From W0P28-013 sp051870755 (lineage in GTDB: Bacteria; Bacteroidota; Bacteroidia; Bacteroidales; Paludibacteraceae): a DNA stretch of 26,071 nt. Both the position numbers and the translations under genes were made by a program. The notes beneath the pieces are model-generated. The model was not told where the DNA came from. It saw only the letters and a program-made list of their open reading frames with translations, and searched no databases. This document shows positions 13,874 through 21,482 of this stretch, in pieces (position 1 is the stretch's first letter; each line of letters starts with the position of its first letter). The DNA lies in assembly GCA_051870755.1 (NCBI GenBank), contig JBJECE010000037.1:1-26071 (forward strand), given 5' to 3'.

Positions 13874-14497
13874 TCACCAAATTTTAATCACAACGATGAG
13901 CAACAGAGATGCTATCAGAAAGAGCAAAAAAAGCAACACAAACGCCAAACAAGAGAGTCCCGTGTTGAAATCCTCGTTGCGTTTCAGTATGTTTTGAACC
14001 GATTTTTGGTACTCTTGAATTTTTTCGGCAAACATTTTGGCCATTATCGGCGTTATTTCTTTTTGCAGTTCCTGTTTGCGGCGTTGTTCGCGCACATGTT
14101 GCAATTGTTCGCGCAGGTCTAACGATTTACCTTTCGGCTGTTTGTTCAGCAGTTCGGCACAAAATTTGGCCGTCTCTTTCGACACCATTATCTGCTGTTT
14201 GTTGCAAAACACGATGAGGTTTTCGCCATACGACTCGATGTAGTCGGGGTTGACGAGACAGCGTTTGCCGCACATCGTCAAGTAGCGATTTTCGGTGGCT
14301 GTCGTACTGTCGATGAAGTTTTGAAAATACCGAAAATTTTCTTTAGTCGCTATCGGTGTCGAATCGTTCAACAGATAGATCAATGCCGTTTTGGATTTGT
14401 TGGCTCCATCGGGCACAATGGCACAAATCTCCCGCAAATCGATATGACGGGTCAAAAACTCTTTGTCGGAATGGCGCACTTCAACCGGGAACTTCAT
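13874..14497 (-). CDS. LytTR-domain DNA-binding protein with C-terminal membrane anchor
   Basis: 207 residues. Residues about 3-115 fit a LytTR DNA-binding domain: IDLREICAIVPDG, TALIYLLNDSTPIATKENF, then RCLVNPDYIESYGENLIVF and QQIMVSKETAKF, the classical VN.DYI and VS..... pattern. A charged, helical stretch (about 120-175, LREQLQHVREQRRKQELQKE) looks coiled-coil. The last 28 residues are a single strongly hydrophobic helix (LAFVLLFLLFLIASLLLIVVI). No receiver domain is present. The protein would thus be a DNA-binding domain tethered to the inner membrane, with the C-terminus outside or nearly so. It is monocistronic, with a TAATTTTG -7 box (minus strand, 14528-14535) 30 bp upstream. Targets unknown. 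Confidence 0.75.
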   Translation of the reverse strand: MKFPVEVRHSDKEFLTRHIDLREICAIVPDGANKSKTALIYLLNDSTPIATKENFRYFQNFIDSTTATENRYLTMCGKRCLVNPDYIESYGENLIVFCNKQQIMVSKETAKFCAELLNKQPKGKSLDLREQLQHVREQRRKQELQKEITPIMAKMFAEKIQEYQKSVQNILKRNEDFNTGLSCLAFVLLFLLFLIASLLLIVVIKIW

Positions 14498-14552
14498 AGT
14501 GTGTGTTTTTTAGTGTTTTCGGTTATGCAAAATTACAAAAAAATCGACATAC

Positions 14553-14577
14553 AAAAAAGCCCGATTTTTCAATCGGG
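14553..14577 (-). terminator. intrinsic terminator of the ALDH operon
   Basis: On the minus strand CCCGAT, a 6-base loop, ATCGGG, then C and six T. It is 50 bp after the ALDH stop at 14627. Confidence 0.9.
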
Positions 14578-14626
14578 TACTTTTTCGTTTTTTTTCGATG
14601 AAATCGGCAAAAATCGACTATATCGA

Positions 14627-15997
14627 TTAGTGTACGAACAAGCGCACCAATCGTTGTTTCAGCGCGGTGTATGGTTGATAACGAATCGACAGGTCGATCC
14701 ATTGGTATTTTTTCACGATGCTTTTTTCGTGGCTGAAGGTTTCGAAACTTTTTTTGCCATGGTAACTGCCCATGCCGCTGTTGCCCACGCCGCCAAAGCC
14801 CAAATTCGACGAGGCGAGGTGGATTATCGTATCGTTGACACAGCCGCCACCGAACGGCACTTCGCGCACAAATCGGCGTTCCGTTTTTTTGTCGTTCGTA
14901 AAAATGTACAAGGCCAAAGGCTGTGGACGATTTTTTACAAAATCATAGGCTTCGTCCATCGATTTTACCGATAAAATCGGCATTATCGGACCAAAAATTT
15001 CTTCCTGCATCACAGCATCGTCGGGCGTTACGTTGTCCAGAACGGTAGGTGCTATTTGCAAGGTTTCAGCACAACTTTGACCGCCAAAAACGACCTTTTC
15101 ATCGGGAATAAGTCCCACGATGCGGTCGAAATGTTTGCGGTTGATGATTTTGCCGTAGGCCGGATTTTCGAGCGCATTTTCGCCATACATGGCCACAATT
15201 TCCTCCTTGACCGCCTGCACGAAACGCGCTTTTACCGATTCGTCGATCAAAACATAATCGGGCGCCACGCAGGTTTGTCCGCAATTCAGGTATTTGCCGA
15301 AGACGATGCGCCGCGCTGCAAGTTGCAAATTGGCGGTTTTATCGACAATACACGGACTTTTTCCGCCCAATTCGAGCGTTACGGGCGTGAGGTGTGCGGC
15401 GGCCTTCGCCATCACGGTTTTGCCCACATTCACGCCACCGGTGAAGAAAATGTAATCGAATTTTTGCTCCAACAAATCCTGATTTTCCTGTCGGCCGCCT
15501 TGTACCACAGCCACGTATTCATCGGGAAAAATCTCGCTTATCAGTTGCGACAGCACGCGCGACGTTTCCGGCGAATAGGCCGAAGGTTTCAGCACACAGC
15601 AGTTGCCGGCCGCCAACGCTCCGACCAACGGTTCGAGTGTCAGCAACACGGGGTAATTCCACGGCGACATAATCAACGTTACGCCGTAAGGTTCCTGCAC
15701 CGTGAAACTTTTGGCATGGAAATTGGCTAACGACGTACATACACGTTTGTTACGGCTCCAACGGCGCATGTGCTTGCGCACATATCCTATTTCGGCCAAC
15801 GTCAAACCGATTTCGCACATATAGGCTTCGGCAGCCGACTTGCCTAAATCGGCGTACAAAGCGGTTTTCAAGTCGTCTTCGTATTTCAGAATGGCACGCT
15901 TCAGATTGTCGAGCGCACGCGCCCGATACGCCAACGAAAAGGTTTGTCCCGTACGGAAAAATTGGCGTTGTTTTTCAACTAATTCGCTGATAATCAT
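14627..15997 (-). CDS. NAD(P)-dependent aldehyde dehydrogenase (class 3 type)
   Basis: 456 residues, the length of short class 3 ALDHs. It oxidises an aldehyde to the acid. Visible motifs: SPWNYPVLLTLEPLVGALAAGN, FTGGVNVGKTV (cofactor site), ELGGKSP with the general-base glutamate (about residue 210), NCGQTCVAPDYVL with the catalytic cysteine (about 244), EEIFGPI, and GNSGMGSYHGKKSFETFSH. The C-terminus is hydrophobic and basic (ALKQRLVRLFVH), as in class 3 enzymes that associate with membranes. It lies 12 bp after the iron-alcohol dehydrogenase gene on the same strand, so the two probably convert alcohol to aldehyde to acid, or the reverse. The physiological substrate is unknown. Confidence 0.93.
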   Translation of the reverse strand: MIISELVEKQRQFFRTGQTFSLAYRARALDNLKRAILKYEDDLKTALYADLGKSAAEAYMCEIGLTLAEIGYVRKHMRRWSRNKRVCTSLANFHAKSFTVQEPYGVTLIMSPWNYPVLLTLEPLVGALAAGNCCVLKPSAYSPETSRVLSQLISEIFPDEYVAVVQGGRQENQDLLEQKFDYIFFTGGVNVGKTVMAKAAAHLTPVTLELGGKSPCIVDKTANLQLAARRIVFGKYLNCGQTCVAPDYVLIDESVKARFVQAVKEEIVAMYGENALENPAYGKIINRKHFDRIVGLIPDEKVVFGGQSCAETLQIAPTVLDNVTPDDAVMQEEIFGPIMPILSVKSMDEAYDFVKNRPQPLALYIFTNDKKTERRFVREVPFGGGCVNDTIIHLASSNLGFGGVGNSGMGSYHGKKSFETFSHEKSIVKKYQWIDLSIRYQPYTALKQRLVRLFVH

Positions 15998-16009
15998 ATT
16001 ATTAAGTTT

Positions 16010-17212
16010 TTATTTTTCTTGTACTGCATAATAAATTTTCTCCAATTCGCGCCGGCTCATCAACATCGGCACCGGATAGAGCGGATTGGCCTCTTGGTTG
16101 GCATGGCGCGCCATTTGCGGAATATCCTCATCTTTTATGCCCGACAATTTTGCCGGAATGCCCATCGATGCGTTCATCTGTTCTATCCATGCGATGAAGC
16201 GGTTGGCTGTTTCGGCATCATCGAGTCCCCACGACACGGTGCCCGACCGCCGTGCCAACATCGCCAATTTGTGCTGACAACTTTTGCCATACATCTTCAG
16301 CACGATGGGCAACAGCACTGCGTTGGCCAACCCGTGTGGCGTGCCATACTGTCCGCCTAGCGAATGCGCCACAGCATGCACATAGCCCACATACGATTTG
16401 GTGAACGCCACGCCGGCGCAATAGGCGGCTCGCAACATGGCGTTGCGCGCTTCGGCATTCGACCCATCGTCGTACGCATTTTTCAGATGTTGGTGAATCA
16501 TGGCGACGGCCTCTTCGGCCATGGCGCGCGTTTCGCGTGTAGTCGAGCGTCCGATATAGGCTTCGACGGCGTGTGTCAGCGCGTCCATGCCGGTAGTGGC
16601 TGTGATGTTTTTGGGCAAACCAAGTGTAACACGATAATCCAACACAGCATAATGCGGAATCAGGCAAAAGTCGTTTATCGGATATTTGTGGTGTTTTTCG
16701 CTGTCGGTGATGACGGCGGCCAACGTCGTTTCGCTGCCCGTGCCGGCAGTTGTTGGCACAGCAATGAGCGTCGGCAGTTTTTTCCACACGCGCAACAAGC
16801 CTTTCATCTGGCTCACTTTCTGTTTCGGTTTCACGATGCGTGCGCCGGTTGCTTTGGCGCAATCCATCGACGAACCGCCGCCAAAAGCAATCAACGCCTT
16901 GCAGTCGTTATCCAAATACATTTGGCGCGCCTCTTCCACATTCCAAATAGTCGGATTCGGCACTGTGCGGTCGTACACACAACACTTGATGCCGGCGTCG
17001 GCGAGTTTTTCTTCAAGCGGCGTGGTCAGCCCCAAATTATGAATGCCGGCATCGGTAATTATAATCACTGACGTGATGTTTTTGCGTTTCAGCACATTCG
17101 GCACATCGTTGAGCGACGGCACTATTTTCGGATTTCGATACGGCAAAAACGGTATCGCCACCTTGAAAGCCGCCTGAAACGTGCGGCAATACATTCTGTT
17201 TAATATAAACAT
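16010..17212 (-). CDS. iron-containing alcohol dehydrogenase
   Basis: 400 residues, family III. It interconverts an alcohol and an aldehyde with NAD(P). Visible motifs: FGGGSSMDCAKA (cofactor binding, about 109-120), VPTTAGTGSE, a metal-binding aspartate in HYAVLDYR, then histidines in MDALTHAVEAYIG and in HAVAHSLGGQYGTPHGLANA. All expected metal ligands are present. The chosen start is 17212; an ATG six codons later (MYCRTFQ) is an equally good candidate. First gene of a two-gene operon with ALDH, with a promoter at 17240-17271. In relatives, from memory, apt and uvrC are adjacent in Bacteroides, so this operon would lie inside an otherwise conserved neighbourhood. Confidence 0.93.
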   Translation of the reverse strand: MFILNRMYCRTFQAAFKVAIPFLPYRNPKIVPSLNDVPNVLKRKNITSVIIITDAGIHNLGLTTPLEEKLADAGIKCCVYDRTVPNPTIWNVEEARQMYLDNDCKALIAFGGGSSMDCAKATGARIVKPKQKVSQMKGLLRVWKKLPTLIAVPTTAGTGSETTLAAVITDSEKHHKYPINDFCLIPHYAVLDYRVTLGLPKNITATTGMDALTHAVEAYIGRSTTRETRAMAEEAVAMIHQHLKNAYDDGSNAEARNAMLRAAYCAGVAFTKSYVGYVHAVAHSLGGQYGTPHGLANAVLLPIVLKMYGKSCQHKLAMLARRSGTVSWGLDDAETANRFIAWIEQMNASMGIPAKLSGIKDEDIPQMARHANQEANPLYPVPMLMSRRELEKIYYAVQEK

Positions 17213-17239
17213 AGTTCGTCTATTTTTGATTTAACGCCG

Positions 17240-17271
17240 CAAAAATACGTTTTTTTATTTTTTGATACAAC
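17240..17271 (-). promoter_or_regulatory. promoter of the ADH-ALDH operon
   Basis: On the minus strand GTTG (17268-17271; one mismatch to TTTG), 20 bp, and TATTTTTG (17240-17247). The remaining spacer to 17442 is AT-rich with nothing else recognisable and no clear terminator for apt. Confidence 0.6.
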
Positions 17272-17442
17272 GAAACGAAGTACAAAAATGATTAAATTAT
17301 TTAACATTCAACGATTTTATCGGCAAAAAAAATAAATTTTCATCGCATTTTTTCTGCTTGAATTCCAAAAAAAACGAAGTGCCGACAAATCAAATTATCT
17401 GCGCTCCGTTTAATGTTGGGTGTTTTTATTGACACTAACGTA

Positions 17443-17967
17443 TCAATAGTGTATCAGCGAATCGACTTGAATATCTTCGTCGAACACATTGCGTCCGTTC
17501 AAAAAATCGAGTTCTACCAAAAAATTCACATAGATTTTTTTGACGCCAAATTTCCGTACCAATTCGCAAGCGGCTTTCATTGTTCCGCCTGTTGCCAACA
17601 AATCGTCGTGAATCAGTACTACATCGTCGGCCGTGAGGGCATCTTTGTGTAACTGAATAGTATCCACACCATATTCTTTGGTGTACGACACTTCCACCGT
17701 TTCGGCCGGCAATTTACCTTTTTTTCGCACAGGCACAAATCCTACACCCAATTTATTACCTAAAATCGGTGCCATAATAAATCCGCGCGATTCGATACCA
17801 ATAATTTTCGTGATGCTTTTATCTTTGTACAGATTATACATGGCATCTTCGAAAAATTTCATACAATCGGCATTTTTGAAAGCCGTTGTCAAATCCTTAA
17901 ACATGATTCCCTGCGTAGGAAAATCGGGCACTGTACGAATGTGCTGTTTAATTTCTTCCGTTGTCAT
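17443..17967 (-). CDS. apt: adenine phosphoribosyltransferase
   Basis: 174 residues from the ATG at 17967; an in-frame extension to 18045 reads through two palindromes and adds nothing conserved. Apt converts adenine and PRPP to AMP in purine salvage. Visible: VPDFPTQGIMFKDLT at the N-terminus, IGIESRGFIMAPILG, FVPVRKKGKLP, SYTKEYGVDTIQLH, and the PRPP loop VVLIHDDLLATGGTMKAA. All are standard. It follows mnmG on the same strand after 77 bp that hold two parS-like sites and no visible promoter, so it is probably co-transcribed with mnmG. Confidence 0.96.
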   Translation of the reverse strand: MTTEEIKQHIRTVPDFPTQGIMFKDLTTAFKNADCMKFFEDAMYNLYKDKSITKIIGIESRGFIMAPILGNKLGVGFVPVRKKGKLPAETVEVSYTKEYGVDTIQLHKDALTADDVVLIHDDLLATGGTMKAACELVRKFGVKKIYVNFLVELDFLNGRNVFDEDIQVDSLIHY

Positions 17968-17985
17968 AATTATGTTTTTATAAAT

Positions 17986-18001
17986 TGTTCCACGTGGAAC
18001 A
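17986..18001. promoter_or_regulatory. parS-like site 1 (perfect palindrome)
   Basis: TGTTCCACGTGGAACA is a perfect 16-bp palindrome that agrees with the known parS consensus (TGTTnCACGTGnAACA). ParB binds such sites near the replication origin. It lies between mnmG and apt, 43 bp from site 2, and both are preceded by TATAAAT. Confidence 0.75.
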
Positions 18002-18028
18002 TTGTTAATAATAAGTTTTCGTATAAAT

Positions 18029-18044
18029 TGTTCCATGTGGAACA
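18029..18044. promoter_or_regulatory. parS-like site 2
   Basis: TGTTCCATGTGGAACA differs from site 1 at one central base. It abuts the stop codon of mnmG (18045-18047). Confidence 0.65.
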
Positions 18045-19925
18045 TTATCGACCAAGTAAAACCAAAAGTACACTAATATCGTTGGGTGATACACCGGGAA
18101 TGCGGCTCGCCTGCCCAATAGTTTTTGGGTTTATTTTAGTCAGTTTTTGGCGCGCTTCGGTCGAAAGCGATAATATATTTTTGTAATCGAATCTATTTTC
18201 AATCTGAATATCTTCGAGCCGATGTAGTTTATCGGCAATGGCGCGCTCGCGGTCGATATAGCCGGAATATTTTATTTGAATTTCGGCCGCTTCTAAAATT
18301 TCGTCGCGACGAAGTTGATCGATTTGGAGAATTTTTTCGTGTAATTCCGGTAAAATATTTTCTAAAATAGCAATGTTTAATTGTGGACGCAAAATTAAAT
18401 CGAACAGTTTTGTAGAATGTTTTAGCGGCGAAATTTCGTTTTGTTCCAAATAATCATTAACCTCAGAACACTTAACCAATGTATTTTGTGTATAAGCAAT
18501 AAACTCATCGACCGCAGCATATTTTGTTTGCATCAATTCAAAACGTTCGCGCGATGCCAAACCGATGCAATACGATTTTTCGGTAAGACGTTTGTCGGCA
18601 TCGTCCTGTCGCAACAGAATACGATATTCAGCACGCGACGTAAACATGCGATAGGGTTCATCGACGCCTTTGGTTACCAAATCGTCAATCAACACACCAA
18701 TATAGGCTTCGTCGCGCTGTAATATAAATTCGTCAGTACCATTGCATTTCAGGTGCGCATTGATGCCGGCTATCAAACCCTGACCGGCCGCCTCCTCGTA
18801 GCCGGTGGTGCCGTTGATTTGTCCTGCAAAAAACAGATTTTTCACCAACTTTGTTTCCAACGTATGGTGCAGTTGTGTCGGGTCGAAAAAGTCGTATTCG
18901 ATGGCATAACCCGGACGATAAGGTTCAGCATGCTCCAAACCGGGAATAGTTTTCAACGCCGCAAATTGCACATCAACAGGCAGCGACGACGAAAAACCGT
19001 TCAAGTAATATTCTTGCGTGGTTTCGCCTTCGGGTTCCAAAAATAATTGGTGCTGCTCCTTGTCGGCAAACGTTACAATTTTTGTTTCGATGCTCGGACA
19101 ATAACGCGGTCCGATACTTTTTATCTGACCATTATACAAGGGTGAATCTTTCAGGCCGCCGCGCAAAATAGCATGCGTTTCGGCATTTGTAAACGTAATC
19201 CAACAACTGCGCTGCTTCAACGGACGCGGAGTCGCAGTCGGTAAAAACGAAAATTTATGAAAATCGTTTTCGCCCACCTGTTCCGACATTTTTGTAAAAT
19301 CGATGGTGTTACCATTCAGACGCACAGGCGTACCGGTTTTCATACGCGATGTCGAAAAACCTTTTTCTTTCAGTTGTTCGGTGATGCCATACGACGCCGG
19401 CTCGGCAATGCGGCCACCGGCTATCTGTGTTTTGCCTATGTGCATCAAACCGCCTAAAAAAGTGCCTGCCGTAAGCACCACACACGTTGCCTTGAACTCC
19501 ATCTGCATGGTGGTAACGCAACCCACTACCCTATCGCCGTCGAACTGAAGTTTCACAACCGAATCCTGCCAAACATGCAGATTAGGTGTGGCATCTATCA
19601 CTTCGCGCCACTTGGCAATGTATTTCAATCTGTCGCTCTGCGAACGCGGACTCCACATGGCCGGCCCTTTCGAACGGTTCAGCATGCGAAACTGCACAGC
19701 CGTAGCATCGGTAACGATGCCCATATAGCCGCCAAGAGCATCTATCTCTCTGACTATCTGACCTTTAGCTATTCCGCCAATGGCCGGATTGCAACTCATT
19801 TGGGCTATTTTGTTCATATCCATTGTAATCAACAGCGTGCGCGAACCCATATTGGCTGCTGCACACGCCGCCTCGCAACCGGCATGACCGGCACCTATTA
19901 CAATGACATCAAATTGGCAATTCAT
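18045..19925 (-). CDS. mnmG: tRNA uridine 5-carboxymethylaminomethyl modification enzyme MnmG (GidA)
   Basis: 626 residues from the ATG at 19925; the 17-codon in-frame extension upstream overlaps the promoter. With MnmE it installs the cmnm5 group at the wobble uridine of several tRNAs, using FAD and methylene-tetrahydrofolate. Visible: the FAD motif VIGAGHAGCEAACAAANMG, SCNPAIGGIAKGQIVREIDALGG, GTFLGGLMHIG, MKTGTPVRLNG, GPRYCPSIETKIVTF, FAGQINGTTGYEEAAGQG, FTSRAEYRILLRQDDAD, and IPGVSPNDISVLL at the C-terminus. It is complete. Promoter: TAATTTTG (minus strand, 19946-19953) with ATTG 20 bp upstream. apt follows on the same strand. Confidence 0.97.
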   Translation of the reverse strand: MNCQFDVIVIGAGHAGCEAACAAANMGSRTLLITMDMNKIAQMSCNPAIGGIAKGQIVREIDALGGYMGIVTDATAVQFRMLNRSKGPAMWSPRSQSDRLKYIAKWREVIDATPNLHVWQDSVVKLQFDGDRVVGCVTTMQMEFKATCVVLTAGTFLGGLMHIGKTQIAGGRIAEPASYGITEQLKEKGFSTSRMKTGTPVRLNGNTIDFTKMSEQVGENDFHKFSFLPTATPRPLKQRSCWITFTNAETHAILRGGLKDSPLYNGQIKSIGPRYCPSIETKIVTFADKEQHQLFLEPEGETTQEYYLNGFSSSLPVDVQFAALKTIPGLEHAEPYRPGYAIEYDFFDPTQLHHTLETKLVKNLFFAGQINGTTGYEEAAGQGLIAGINAHLKCNGTDEFILQRDEAYIGVLIDDLVTKGVDEPYRMFTSRAEYRILLRQDDADKRLTEKSYCIGLASRERFELMQTKYAAVDEFIAYTQNTLVKCSEVNDYLEQNEISPLKHSTKLFDLILRPQLNIAILENILPELHEKILQIDQLRRDEILEAAEIQIKYSGYIDRERAIADKLHRLEDIQIENRFDYKNILSLSTEARQKLTKINPKTIGQASRIPGVSPNDISVLLVLLGR

Positions 19926-20295
19926 AGCACTGAAAAAATAGTGTACAAAATTACATTTTTTATTTGAAACATGCAATGTGAAAAATCGGTTGAAAACTTG
20001 TTATTTGTTTTTCACAAACAATGAAAACTTATACTTGCAAATTTCAATTCAAATTTGTGATAATTCATTTTTTGAAATAACAATCAACACAGACACAAAA
20101 AATACTGAAAGTTATTAACACTATTATAAACGTGAAAAATATCGATGAAAACGCTAAAAATCAATATGATAAAAAGGTTATTCACGGTTTCAACAGCCAA
20201 TAATAATCACCATATTTCTTTTTTAGAAAAATAAAAAAATAATCTATTTATGAATAGTGAAAAAAGCCGATGAAATGGTCGAAAAATTACTTTTT
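19926..20295. other. AT-rich gap, candidate replication-origin region
   Basis: 370 bp with no gene. It holds the mnmG promoter (19946-19977) and three sequences one base away from the DnaA box TTATnCACA: TTTTTCACA (20008-20016), TTATTAACA (20112-20120) and TTATTCACG (20178-20186), all on the plus strand. The rest is strongly AT-rich. Two parS-like sites lie 2 kb away on the far side of mnmG. This is suggestive of oriC but not proof; dnaA is not in the window. Confidence 0.3.
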
Positions 20296-21282
20296 TCATT
20301 CGATACAATCGGCACAAATGGCTACACGCGTGCGTGCCTGCAAAATTTGCCGGCGAAAACGGTGCGCCGCCTCGCCGTGCCACAGCGTGTTGATGTCAGT
20401 TTGTTGAACATTACCAAATAAAAAATCGGCGTTTTTATCGAAACAACACGGCACAAATGCACCGTCGGAAGTTACTACTCCACCCTGCCACTGACGCAGA
20501 CAATGATTGCCCGTTTTGTGTTTCGGTTGCAGCACACCATGTTTATTTATATACCGACTATAACGTTCAGCGGTAGGAATAAGCGCTTGTTTTTGGTCGT
20601 AATTGTAAATTTGTGCCGTTTTAATCGTGATTTTTTGTACACCTAATTCTTGGGCCATGCGTTTGAAAATCGGAATTTCGTGTTCGTTGTGGCTGAACAC
20701 GATGAACTGCACTTCGATTTCGGGCGTTGATATTTGTAATTTTTTTTTTGCATTATTTATGTGTTTCACAGCGGCAAATACGTTGTCGATGCAGCCACCG
20801 ACGCGATATTTGGCATACGTTTTTTGCGTAACGCCGTCGAGCGAAACGATTATTTTATTCAAACCCGAACGACAAATCTGTTCGGCCAAGTCGGCATCGA
20901 TATTTTGTGCATTGGTCGATGTGGCTGTGTAGATATTTTTTTGGCGGGCATAGGCAATCATGCTACACATATTGGGCGACAAAAATGGTTCGCCTTGGAA
21001 GTAGAGCATCAGATAACAGAGTGTGTCGGCAGTTTCGTCGATGATTTTTTTGTAGAGTTCGAGTGGCAACCATCGGTTGGTGCGGCGCAAACGTCCCGAC
21101 CCGAGCATACACTCCGGACAATGGAGCTGACACACGGCCGCCGGTTCTACCGAAAGCGTTACAGGCATACCGCCGATTTTGGCATTTTTGGTGATGCGCG
21201 CCCACAAATAGCTTGCTCTATTTTTCAGCAAGTTATTGATTTTTTTGGCGGTCAGCGTGGTCAAAAATGCGTGTATCGGCAT
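20296..21282 (-). CDS. radical SAM / SPASM-domain protein
   Basis: 328 residues from the ATG at 21282; a 40-codon in-frame extension overlaps a TAATTTTG -7 box (minus strand, 21303-21310) and is rejected. The radical SAM cluster motif is CQLHCPEC (Cys51, 55, 58, CX3CX2C). Then YFQGEPFLSPN (GGE-like motif), ATSTNAQNID, and IVSLDGVTQKTYAKYR follow the usual TIM-barrel order. The C-terminus has SPASM-type cysteines: HCLRQW, FVPCCFDKN and the final CADC, which would bind an auxiliary Fe-S cluster. Enzymes of this type modify peptides or act as anaerobic maturases; no peptide substrate gene is seen nearby. It is monocistronic and divergent from the TPR lipoprotein. Confidence 0.88.
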   Translation of the reverse strand: MPIHAFLTTLTAKKINNLLKNRASYLWARITKNAKIGGMPVTLSVEPAAVCQLHCPECMLGSGRLRRTNRWLPLELYKKIIDETADTLCYLMLYFQGEPFLSPNMCSMIAYARQKNIYTATSTNAQNIDADLAEQICRSGLNKIIVSLDGVTQKTYAKYRVGGCIDNVFAAVKHINNAKKKLQISTPEIEVQFIVFSHNEHEIPIFKRMAQELGVQKITIKTAQIYNYDQKQALIPTAERYSRYINKHGVLQPKHKTGNHCLRQWQGGVVTSDGAFVPCCFDKNADFLFGNVQQTDINTLWHGEAAHRFRRQILQARTRVAICADCIE

Positions 21283-21429
21283 AGATTTTGTAATATTTTT
21301 TGCAAAATTACAGCGAAAAAATTGAATTGCGATTATATTTAACAAATTAGTTATCAACAAATTATATTTTTTGATGCGTTGAAATTTATTTTTTTTCGAC
21401 AAAACACACCCTATAAAATAAAGTTTTAG

Positions 21430-21437
21430 TAACTTTG
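21430..21437 (+). promoter_or_regulatory. -7 element of the TPR lipoprotein promoter
   Basis: TAACTTTG; the ATG lies 45 bp downstream. No clear TTTG at the expected distance upstream. Confidence 0.5.
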
Positions 21438-21482
21438 CCTTTTGGAAATTGCGATTATTTTAACTACTTAATTTTTTATACT

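Noticed and set aside
17986..18044. The two palindromes as terminators between mnmG and apt
   Set aside because: They have no T-run and match parS far better; the stems of 6-7 bp have no loop.
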